The notes beneath the pieces are model-generated. The model was not told where the DNA came from, did no database searches, and was given only the letters and a program-made list of their open reading frames with translations. Source: Polynucleobacter asymbioticus (GTDB lineage Bacteria; Pseudomonadota; Gammaproteobacteria; Burkholderiales; Burkholderiaceae). From it: a stretch of 64,000 nucleotides of DNA. This document shows positions 23,320 through 31,335 of the stretch, in pieces (the first letter of the stretch is position 1; every line of letters starts with the position of its first letter). The translations under genes and the position numbers were made by a program. The DNA is taken from positions 562,813 to 626,812 of the forward strand of contig NZ_CP061297.1 in NCBI RefSeq assembly GCF_018687575.1, read 5' to 3'.

Positions 23320-25293
23320 ATGGAACCATTGATGCAAGAAAACCGCGTATTTAACCCACCTGCAGACTTTATTAAATCTGCAGCCATTCCTGGGATGGAA
23401 GCTTATAACAAGCTTTGTGCTGAAGCTAACCAGGATTATGACGGTTTCTGGGGTCGTCTTGCTAAGGAAAATCTCTTCTGGAAAAAGCCTTTCACTAAAG
23501 TTTTAGATGAATCTAAAGCACCTTTTTATAAATGGTTTGAAGATGGCACAACAAATGCCTCATATAACTGTTTAGATCGCCAAGTTGAAAATGGTCTGGG
23601 TAATAAGACTGCGATTATTTTTGAAGCGGATGACGGATCTGTTACCAATGTAACTTACCAAGAATTACTCGAGCGCGTTTGCAAAATGGCAAATGCACTT
23701 CGTAAGATGGGCATTAAGTCTGGCGATAGCGTCATCATTTACATGGCAATGACGATTGAAGGCGTTGTTGCAATGCAAGCTTGCGCACGCATCGGTGCAA
23801 TTCACTCTGTAGTGTTTGGTGGTTTTTCTGCTCAAGCTTTGCGTGATCGAATTATTGACGTAGGTGCTGTTGCTGTGATTACAGCTGACGGCCAATTCCG
23901 TGGTGGCAAATCATTGCCATTAAAAGCGATTTGTGACGAAGCGCTGTCTACCGGTGAATGCCCGAAGGTAAAGCATGTCATTGTCAACAAACGTACTGGT
24001 TCTGAAGTCACGATGACTGCAGGTCGCGATGTCTGGATGCAAGAAATCGTTGCCAATGAATCCGCTACTTGTGAGCCAGAGTGGGTCAGCGCTGAGCATC
24101 CACTGTTCATTCTTTACACCTCTGGATCTACTGGTAAGCCAAAGGGTGTTCAGCACTCCACTGGTGGTTACCTCTTGTGGGCGATTCTCACAATGAAGTG
24201 GACTTTCGACATCAAGCCAAATGACGTCTTCTGGTGTACTGCTGACATCGGCTGGGTAACGGGCCACTCTTACATTACTTACGGGCCACTCGCAGTAGGC
24301 GCTACTGAGATCGTATTTGAGGGTGTTCCAACTTATCCCAATGCTGGTCGTTTCTGGGACATGATTCAGAAACACAAAGCAACGATCTTCTACACAGCCC
24401 CAACAGCCATTCGTTCATTGATCAAAGCATCTAGCAATGATCAAGCAGTGCATCCAAAGAGCTATGACTTATCCTCACTGCGCCTCTTAGGTTCAGTGGG
24501 TGAGCCGATCAATCCAGAGGCTTGGATGTGGTACTACGAGAATGTGGGTGGCTCACGTTGCCCAATCGCCGATACTTTCTGGCAAACAGAAACTGGTGGC
24601 CACATGATTTCACCATTGCCAGGTGCAACACCGATGATTCCAGGTTCATGCACATTGCCATTGCCAGGTATTCAGGCAGCGATTGTGGACGAAGCTGGTG
24701 CGGATGTTCCAAACGGTCAAGGTGGTATTTTGGTTGTGAAGCGACCATGGCCATCGATGATTCGCACGATTTGGGGTGATCCTGATCGCTTCGTGAAATC
24801 CTATTTCCCAGAAGAATTGGGCGGCACTTTGTATTTGGCAGGTGACGGTGCAATCCGTAATAAAGATACTGGCTACTTCACGATTACTGGCCGTATCGAT
24901 GACGTATTGAACGTCTCTGGTCACCGCATGGGCACGATGGAAATTGAATCTTGCTTAGTTGCTAACCCATTGGTTGCTGAAGCTGCGGTAGTGGGTCGTC
25001 CAGACGATATGACTGGTGAAGCGATTTGCGTATTCGTGGTTCTGAAGGGCGGACGCCCAACAGGGGATGAAGCCAAGAAGATTGCAACTGAGTTGCGTAA
25101 CTGGGTTGGTAAAGAGATCGGTCCGATCGCTAAACCAAAAGATGTTCGTTTCGGTGATAACTTGCCTAAGACCCGCTCTGGCAAGATCATGCGCCGCTTG
25201 TTACGTGTGATTGCAAAGGGCGAAGAAGTGACTCAAGATACTTCCACCCTTGAAAATCCAGCAATCTTGGACCAACTGAAAGAGTCTGTCTAA
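23320..25293 (+). CDS. acs: Acetyl-CoA synthetase
   Basis: 657 residues, the length of Acs. Contains the AMP-binding P-loop [20 protein letters not shown], the A5 region [11 protein letters not shown], and the C-terminal TRSGKIMRR with Lys622, the residue acetylated to switch the enzyme off in well-studied homologues. Activates acetate to acetyl-CoA. Codon use is strongly biased, which suggests high expression. Another ATG four codons in (23332) is possible as start. Confidence 0.97.
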   Translation: MEPLMQENRVFNPPADFIKSAAIPGMEAYNKLCAEANQDYDGFWGRLAKENLFWKKPFTKVLDESKAPFYKWFEDGTTNASYNCLDRQVENGLGNKTAIIFEADDGSVTNVTYQELLERVCKMANALRKMGIKSGDSVIIYMAMTIEGVVAMQACARIGAIHSVVFGGFSAQALRDRIIDVGAVAVITADGQFRGGKSLPLKAICDEALSTGECPKVKHVIVNKRTGSEVTMTAGRDVWMQEIVANESATCEPEWVSAEHPLFILYTSGSTGKPKGVQHSTGGYLLWAILTMKWTFDIKPNDVFWCTADIGWVTGHSYITYGPLAVGATEIVFEGVPTYPNAGRFWDMIQKHKATIFYTAPTAIRSLIKASSNDQAVHPKSYDLSSLRLLGSVGEPINPEAWMWYYENVGGSRCPIADTFWQTETGGHMISPLPGATPMIPGSCTLPLPGIQAAIVDEAGADVPNGQGGILVVKRPWPSMIRTIWGDPDRFVKSYFPEELGGTLYLAGDGAIRNKDTGYFTITGRIDDVLNVSGHRMGTMEIESCLVANPLVAEAAVVGRPDDMTGEAICVFVVLKGGRPTGDEAKKIATELRNWVGKEIGPIAKPKDVRFGDNLPKTRSGKIMRRLLRVIAKGEEVTQDTSTLENPAILDQLKESV

Positions 25294-25353
25294 GTAGTCA
25301 AATAGGCTTTTAGAGGCAAACCCTTCTGGCAAACGTATAATCAACGTCAGTAC

Positions 25354-25444
25354 GGAAGGGTGGATGAGCGGTTTAAGTCACACGCCTGGAAAGCGTGCGT
25401 AGGTTAATAGCCTACCGCGGGTTCGAATCCCGCCTCTTCCGCCA
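25354..25444 (+). tRNA. tRNA-Ser (anticodon GGA)
   Basis: 91 nt with encoded CCA. Acceptor stem GGAAGGG pairs with CTCTTCC (one G-U), discriminator G as in tRNA-Ser. Anticodon stem-loop CACGC-CTGGAAA-GCGTG gives GGA. Long variable arm (class II). T-arm has GGGTTCGAATCCC. Confidence 0.97.
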
Positions 25445-25452
25445 GTAGTTTG

Positions 25453-25477
25453 AAACCACCTTCGGGTGGTTTTTTCT
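25453..25477 (+). terminator. Rho-independent terminator after tRNA-Ser
   Basis: AACCACC-TTCG-GGTGGTT hairpin followed by a T-run. A near-identical hairpin follows the phasin gene. Confidence 0.9.
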
Positions 25478-25675
25478 TTGTTTTTACCTGATTTTTACCC
25501 TAAATTGACCCTCATCCAGAAATGATTTAAGCCCTCAACCCTCTGTTTTTAATCAAATAAAGGGATTTTTGATTTATTTGTTGCGTTGCCGCAAATAATT
25601 CTTGCAGTGCAACAAAAAACTTCTTACAATGGTGCATCGCAATAAAATTCATCAATTTAAAAGTTAGGAAAAATC

Positions 25676-26248
25676 ATGTTCCAAAATCAATTAAACGACC
25701 AACTCACACAAGCTCAAGCTAAAGCAGTTGAAAACGCAAAGTACTTGGCTCAAGTAGCTGTTGAAAGTGCAAAAGAATTAGCTGAAATCAACCAAGCTGC
25801 TGCTAAAGATGCTTTAGTTGCTGCTCAAGATACAAGCGCACAATTGTTGGCAATTAAAGATGCACAACAATTGGCAAAATTGGCTCAGCCAGAAACTGCT
25901 CAAGAAGCTGCTAAGTACGCTGCTGCTTACCAAGCTAAAGTAAACAAAGTTGTACGTAACGGTAACAAAGAAGTTGCTCAAGTAGTTGACGCTTCTATTG
26001 ATGACGCACGTGCTGACATGGTTAAGTTTGTCAAAGAAGCTACTAAGACAGCTCCTGCTGGTTCTGAGGCATTTGTATCTGCATTCAAAACTGCATTTGA
26101 AACTTCACTCCAACAGTTTGATCAAGTTCGCGCTTCAGCAACTGACGCATTCGCAAACTTTGAGAAAAGTGTTGACGCTGCAATGGCTAACATTCAAGGC
26201 CAATACGCTGTAGCTAAGCCTGCTGCAAAAAGCCGTAAAGCTGCTTAA
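25676..26248 (+). CDS. phaP: Phasin family protein (PHA-granule associated)
   Basis: 190 residues, almost entirely helical, rich in Ala, Gln and Lys, with no cysteine. The start MFQNQLNDQLTQAQAKAVEN and the central AEINQAAAKDALVAAQDTSA match the phasin family that coats polyhydroxyalkanoate granules; the C-terminus is the usual basic AAKSRKAA. Good AGGAAAAATC ribosome region. Its strong codon bias and its own terminator suggest an abundant monocistronic product. The AT-rich 230-bp region upstream probably carries its promoter. Confidence 0.92.
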   Translation: MFQNQLNDQLTQAQAKAVENAKYLAQVAVESAKELAEINQAAAKDALVAAQDTSAQLLAIKDAQQLAKLAQPETAQEAAKYAAAYQAKVNKVVRNGNKEVAQVVDASIDDARADMVKFVKEATKTAPAGSEAFVSAFKTAFETSLQQFDQVRASATDAFANFEKSVDAAMANIQGQYAVAKPAAKSRKAA

Positions 26249-26272
26249 TTCGTTTTAATCGCTTTGCACGAG

Positions 26273-26300
26273 AAACCGCCTTCGGGTGGTTTTTCTTTTT
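26273..26300 (+). terminator. Rho-independent terminator after the phasin gene
   Basis: AACCGCC-TTCG-GGTGGTT hairpin (one G-T pair) followed by TTTCTTTTT. Confidence 0.88.
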
Positions 26301-26345
26301 CTGCTTGCCGTAAGATCTAGGTATTCAAGTCAAATGGGGGAAAGT

Positions 26346-26651
26346 ATGATCTTCGCAATCCTTTTAATGGATCGTCCTGGTACAGCAGAATTACGCATTC
26401 AGGTGCGACCAGAGCATCGCGCCTATTTGGGTCAGCTTGCAGACAAGATGGCCTTTGCTGGCCCCCTGACATCTGAAGATGGCAAGACCACGGTGGGCAG
26501 TTTGCTAGTGATGGATTTTCCTAGCAAGGCAGATGTAGAGGCTTGGTTAGCAGATGAGCCATTCACTAAGGCGGGCGTCTATGAAAAGCCCATCATTCAT
26601 GTGTTTAACAATAGCTGGCAGCAAAAGGTAGGATTTCCTCCGGCACTCTAA
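26346..26651 (+). CDS. YciI-like protein
   Basis: 101 residues from the ATG preceded by GGGGAAAG; an upstream in-frame ATG at 26286 lies inside the phasin terminator and was rejected. The sequence FAILLMDRPGTAELRIQVRP and the segments EHRAYLGQLADKMAFAGPL and VEAWLADEPFTKAGVY are typical of the YciI family, small ferredoxin-like-fold proteins of largely unknown role. Followed 8 bp later by the DUF748 gene. Confidence 0.9.
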   Translation: MIFAILLMDRPGTAELRIQVRPEHRAYLGQLADKMAFAGPLTSEDGKTTVGSLLVMDFPSKADVEAWLADEPFTKAGVYEKPIIHVFNNSWQQKVGFPPAL

Positions 26652-26659
26652 ATCCTTCA

Positions 26660-29065
26660 ATGATTTCCTTCAATTTTTCAATCATACGAACCTGGCTAAT
26701 TCGAATTGCCGGGATCTTGCTTGCGCTCACTTTTGTATTCTGGGCCGCTTGCCATCTTTGGATTCCTGGCGCTATCAAGAATGCAACAGAGTCCTATGGA
26801 AAAAAGATTGGCTATGACATTAGCTATCAAAATCTCAGCATCTCTCCATTGCGATTACGTGTTGAGCTTGATGGCTTGGCATTAGTTGATCAGCAGAAAC
26901 TAAAGTTGCTGGAGCTCAAGAGATCGGTAGTGATGCTGAAGTGGTCTCATCTCATCATTGGTGAAGTGGGATTCGATGAGATTCTGTTTGATGAGCCAAG
27001 TCTATTGCTTGAAAAGCAAGATGCTAAAGGTAAATCAGCTCTATGGAACTGGCAGGAACTCATTACGGCTATTACACGCAATTTGCCTCCAGTAGATTCA
27101 AGCACGCCCAAGAAGAGCATCAAAATATCAATTGACCAATTGAAGGTCACCAACGGCGCATTTGAGATATTAGATCCAAAGAGCAATTTGCACGAGCAAT
27201 TTAAATCACTTTCTGTCGAGCTGCTGAATATTGCAAACTACGATAAGCAAGGTGATGTCAATGGTGTTCGGGGTCAGTACGGATTCAATTTGGGCGCGCT
27301 GAACTTTACTTTGCCAGGCCTGAATAAAAAAATTGCCTTTAAACGTTTTGCTGTTAAGGGCGCTTTAGATAATCCTGCGCCAGATACGCTGGGCGCTCAG
27401 ATTGACCTAGAGATTGATGATGGGCGAATTAGCTCCCATTGGGATTTCAGATCCGATAAATCAATTACCGCTAGAGTTCAGCTGGAGAATGTATCAATTG
27501 CACCTTTGATTGCATTACTTCCAGCTAATAAAGAGTTATTGACCCAGGGTGGAGTGATTCAGTCTGCTGTAGATGTCAGTCTGAAAGGTGATGAGCTAGT
27601 CATGTCAGGTGATTTGCATTTGCAGGACTTGGATTTACTTGAGCAAGGACAAAAGCAATCGCTCATAAAATGGAGTTCGGGTGATGTCAATCGATTTGCT
27701 TATAAGCGCTCAAAAAGCTCTGGCGCAAGTCTTGGCATTGATGAATTATCGGTTTCTCAACCGGCACTCCGGTTTGAAATTGATGAAAAAGGTTTCTCTA
27801 ATTTCAGGCGTTTATTTTCCAAGCAGGAGGGCGAGCTTGCGGCAGTGGAGAAGTTGCCTGAAGGTGTAAAAGAAAAACAATCCTTTTCCTTGGATATCAA
27901 GGCATTGAGATTGCGTGATGGCGAAGTGCAGTTTTCTGATTTGGCTATGAAGCCTAATTTCAAAGTGAACTTGAGAAAATTCAATGCTAGCTTTGCCAAT
28001 ATCAATAATCTCCCAGGACATTCAACGGCAATGGCTATGGATGGCGTTTTGGCTGAGTCTGGATCACTGCGCGGCAAGGGGCAGATTTCATTTGATGACC
28101 CACGTCGGAATAATGATGTGACACTCAACTTTAAGAATGTACCTCTCAATGCATTTAATCCGGCCGTCATGACCTTTGCTGGATACCAAATCGCAAGTGG
28201 TCGAGTCAATTTGAATTTGCACTACAGCGCAAAGGATGGTGAGCTTAAGGGCAATAATCAGATTGTCATTAAGAAGATCGAGCTTGGTGAAGAGGTGGCT
28301 GATTTTCAGGGGAAAAAACTGCCACTGGGTTTGGCAATTGCGCTACTCGAAGATTCTGACGATACGATTGATGTCACCATCAATATTGCCGGTAATGTGG
28401 ACTCACCTGAATTTAGTGCAAGCGGCCTGGTGTGGCAGGCAATTAGCAACGTGCTAACGAATGTCGCCACTGCACCATTTAGAGCCTTGGGCGCTTTACT
28501 TGGCATGGGTGCTAACGATGGGGTCAATGCAGTTTTAGGGGAAGCCTTGTTCTTGCCGCCTGATCAAGATCGCCTGGAAAAGTTTGGCGATTTTCTGGCG
28601 AAGAAGCCTCATGCCACCCTAGAGCTCGCAGGTACTTATGACCCCAATTCGGACAAAGTTGCCCTAGCCCGTGCGATTGCAGATCGCGCTATTCTGAAGG
28701 CCGCTGGCATGAATATTTCCCCTCAGGACTTCATTCCGACGCTCGATTTTTCTGATGCGAAGCTCCAGTCTGGCTTGAAATCTGCATATGCTCAGTATGT
28801 CGGCAGAATCAAATTAGGCCAACGTTTAATTTCCCTCCCAGAGGGCGCCGCACGCAGCGAGCAGTTACATGCAGAGCTGATTGCTAGCATTCCTGTGACG
28901 GATGAAGATCTAATCACTTTGGCTAAAAATCGGGCTAAGCTCGCCTCGGACTTCATGGTGAAAGGTAATCCAGCCCTGCAGGATCGAATTAAATTGGGCG
29001 AGGTCAAAACGGTCAGTGCAGGCAAAGAGGGTATTCCCCTCGAAGTTGAGCTCAGAATCAAGTAG
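26660..29065 (+). CDS. DUF748 / AsmA-like inner-membrane-anchored periplasmic protein
   Basis: 801 residues. One N-terminal membrane span (about residues 12-34) precedes a large periplasmic part with the DUF748 start IPGAIKNATESYGKKIGYDI. The body has alternating beta-strand pattern and segments such as VSLKGDELVMSGDLHLQDLD that resemble the AsmA superfamily, whose members bridge the periplasm and are implicated in lipid transport. The C-terminal LPPDQDRLEKFGDFLAKKPH followed by an OmpA-like LELAGTYDP stretch is typical of DUF748 proteins. Function here is not known. Confidence 0.85.
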   Translation: MISFNFSIIRTWLIRIAGILLALTFVFWAACHLWIPGAIKNATESYGKKIGYDISYQNLSISPLRLRVELDGLALVDQQKLKLLELKRSVVMLKWSHLIIGEVGFDEILFDEPSLLLEKQDAKGKSALWNWQELITAITRNLPPVDSSTPKKSIKISIDQLKVTNGAFEILDPKSNLHEQFKSLSVELLNIANYDKQGDVNGVRGQYGFNLGALNFTLPGLNKKIAFKRFAVKGALDNPAPDTLGAQIDLEIDDGRISSHWDFRSDKSITARVQLENVSIAPLIALLPANKELLTQGGVIQSAVDVSLKGDELVMSGDLHLQDLDLLEQGQKQSLIKWSSGDVNRFAYKRSKSSGASLGIDELSVSQPALRFEIDEKGFSNFRRLFSKQEGELAAVEKLPEGVKEKQSFSLDIKALRLRDGEVQFSDLAMKPNFKVNLRKFNASFANINNLPGHSTAMAMDGVLAESGSLRGKGQISFDDPRRNNDVTLNFKNVPLNAFNPAVMTFAGYQIASGRVNLNLHYSAKDGELKGNNQIVIKKIELGEEVADFQGKKLPLGLAIALLEDSDDTIDVTINIAGNVDSPEFSASGLVWQAISNVLTNVATAPFRALGALLGMGANDGVNAVLGEALFLPPDQDRLEKFGDFLAKKPHATLELAGTYDPNSDKVALARAIADRAILKAAGMNISPQDFIPTLDFSDAKLQSGLKSAYAQYVGRIKLGQRLISLPEGAARSEQLHAELIASIPVTDEDLITLAKNRAKLASDFMVKGNPALQDRIKLGEVKTVSAGKEGIPLEVELRIK

Positions 29066-29074
29066 ACTTGAGGC

Positions 29075-29299
29075 ATGAATTTACCTACTTTGCGCCCCTT
29101 AGCCATCCTTGCCTCTATTGCCACCATTGCCTTATCTGGATGCGGCTCCATTGAGTCAGCAGCCCAAGATGATTGCACCTCCATCGGCTGGCAAATTGGT
29201 AGCAAGGGCTACAACGACTGCTTTAAAGCACGTGTTTATGAGCGTAAGTTGGACTACTCGCTCCCACCTGGCGACAAGCCATCCCCATCAGTTATTTAA
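29075..29299 (+). CDS. Small predicted lipoprotein
   Basis: 74 residues. Signal peptide with lipobox IALSGC, acylated Cys23. The short mature part has two more cysteines (DDCTSIGW and GYNDCFKAR) that could form a disulfide. Starts 9 bp after the DUF748 gene, so cotranscribed. Family not recognised. Confidence 0.75.
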   Translation: MNLPTLRPLAILASIATIALSGCGSIESAAQDDCTSIGWQIGSKGYNDCFKARVYERKLDYSLPPGDKPSPSVI

Positions 29300-29499
29300 T
29301 CTAGGGTTTACCCTGAATAAATTCACTTGAGCTCCGTCAAGGACTTGAGTGTAGAAATAACCCAAAATCGATCGTGATTTTGGGAATTCCCTATTAATGT
29401 GAGTCAAAGCATTCCTCGCTGATTTGGGCATTCTCAAGCGGGATTTATGACACATCAAAACAGCATCATTATTGCGATTAGAAATTAGAGACTATTACT

Positions 29500-31302
29500 A
29501 TGAATCACCCAAAACCCTCTGGAGAAATCAAGGCTGTTGCTGTGGCAACTGCAGATGATTTAAGGGAAACCATTCGTCGCAAAAGCAAACTCAAGGGACG
29601 TCAAGCGGATGATGTGTCCTTGGCTGAGGTGCGCCAGTTAATTGGTGCTGCAGCTGAACGTCGCGATTTACTCATTGAAAATTTACATAAGCTCAATGAT
29701 GAATATCGTGCCTTGCATGATCGTCATTTGGTTGCCCTCGCAAAGGAAATGAATTTGCCGATGGCAGAGGTTTATGAAGTAGCTACTTTCTATCACCACT
29801 TTGAAGTGGTGCGTGGCAATGATCCGGTTGCCGATATCACCTTACGCGTATGCGATGGCATTGCTTGTGAGCTTGCTGGTGCGCAAAATCTATTGGCAAA
29901 GTTGCCAGCAATCCTGGGTAACCCCAAGATCAAGGTAGAGGCTGCTCCATGTGTGGGCCGTTGTGAGCAGGCTCCAGTAGCGGTTGTGCATCAGTACCCA
30001 GTATTGTTCGCAACCACCGATAAAGTAGCTGCGGCCGTCAAAAACAATTTGACTACGCATCCAATGGCCAAAGATAGTGCCAATTTTGATCCTGCAGCTC
30101 TGGCAGAAAAGGGCGTATCCCCACAAGGCGAAAACCAAGCGGTTTCACCAGACTATGTTGGTTACGAGTCATATCGCGCGCAGGGTGGCTATGCTTTAGC
30201 TAAAGAAATTATTGATGGCAAAAAAGATTCTGAAAGCATCATCAAAGCCATGGAGAACTCTGGCCTTCGTGGTCTCGGTGGTGCAGGTTTCCCAGCAGGC
30301 CGTAAGTGGCGGATTGTGAAGGATCAGCCTGCTCCGAAGCTGATGGCAGTAAACATTGACGAAGGTGAGCCGGGTACATTTAAAGACCGTACTTATTTAG
30401 AGCGCGATCCCCATCGCTTCTTAGAGGGCTTGCTGATTGCAGCCAATGTTGTCGGCATTGATGCTTGCTATATCTATTTGCGCGATGAGTATCACGGTTG
30501 CCGCGAATTACTCGAAGTAGAGTTAGCCAAACTCAAAGCCAATCCCCCATTTAAGTTGCCTTTAATTGAATTGCGTCGTGGCGCAGGTGCTTACATTTGC
30601 GGTGAAGAATCCGCCATGATTGAGAGTATCGAAGGTAAGCGCGGTGAACCCCGCATGCGTCCTCCGTATATTGCGCAGGTTGGATTGTTTGGTCGCCCGA
30701 CACTAGAGCACAACTTTGAAACTCTTTACTGGGTGCGCGATATTGTTCAACGTGGCCCTGAGTGGTTTAGCTCTTTTGGTCGCCATGATCGCAAAGGCTT
30801 ACGTAGCTATAGCGTGAGTGGGCGCGTTAAGAACCCAGGCGTGAAATTGGCCCCTGCTGGCATCACGATTCAAGAATTGATTGATGAGTATTGCGGCGGC
30901 ATGCAAGATGGCCACAAGTTCTATGGCTATTTGCCTGGTGGCGCTTCGGGCGGTATCTTGCCAGCAACCATGAATGACATTCCACTGGACTTTGATACCT
31001 TGCAACCTTATGGATGCTTTATTGGCTCAGCTGCAGTGATGGTCTTTGGTGATAAAGATAAAGCGCGCGATATGGCGCTCAACGTCATGCACTTCTTTGA
31101 GCATGAGAGCTGCGGACAATGCACTCCATGTCGTGTTGGTACGAGCAAGGCTGCGAAGTTAATGCAGTCCAAATCTTGGGACCAAGACACTCTGGAAGAT
31201 TTAGCAACCGTGATGGTCGATGCCTCCATTTGCGGTCTAGGTCAAGCTGCACCCAATCCAATTCGCTGTATTGCTAAATATTTCCCGCAAGAAGTTGCTT
31301 AA
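29500..31302 (+). CDS. fdsB: NAD-dependent formate dehydrogenase, fused gamma-beta subunit (FdsG-FdsB)
   Basis: 600 residues. Residues about 25-190 are a NuoE/FdsG-like thioredoxin-fold domain with a [2Fe-2S] site at Cys118, Cys123, Cys151 and Cys155. Residues about 215-600 are a NuoF/FdsB-like domain with the FMN/NAD-binding GLGGAGFPAGRKW (about 258-270), GEPGTFKDR, GAGAYICGEESA, and a [4Fe-4S] site CGQCTPC (538-544) plus Cys578. In Cupriavidus these are separate fdsG and fdsB genes; here they are one polypeptide. The subunit passes electrons from FdsA to NAD+. The gene lies 33 bp upstream of fdsA. Confidence 0.93.
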   Translation: MNHPKPSGEIKAVAVATADDLRETIRRKSKLKGRQADDVSLAEVRQLIGAAAERRDLLIENLHKLNDEYRALHDRHLVALAKEMNLPMAEVYEVATFYHHFEVVRGNDPVADITLRVCDGIACELAGAQNLLAKLPAILGNPKIKVEAAPCVGRCEQAPVAVVHQYPVLFATTDKVAAAVKNNLTTHPMAKDSANFDPAALAEKGVSPQGENQAVSPDYVGYESYRAQGGYALAKEIIDGKKDSESIIKAMENSGLRGLGGAGFPAGRKWRIVKDQPAPKLMAVNIDEGEPGTFKDRTYLERDPHRFLEGLLIAANVVGIDACYIYLRDEYHGCRELLEVELAKLKANPPFKLPLIELRRGAGAYICGEESAMIESIEGKRGEPRMRPPYIAQVGLFGRPTLEHNFETLYWVRDIVQRGPEWFSSFGRHDRKGLRSYSVSGRVKNPGVKLAPAGITIQELIDEYCGGMQDGHKFYGYLPGGASGGILPATMNDIPLDFDTLQPYGCFIGSAAVMVFGDKDKARDMALNVMHFFEHESCGQCTPCRVGTSKAAKLMQSKSWDQDTLEDLATVMVDASICGLGQAAPNPIRCIAKYFPQEVA

Positions 31303-31335
31303 GCGACAAATTACCAAGGGAAAAACGAGACAAAT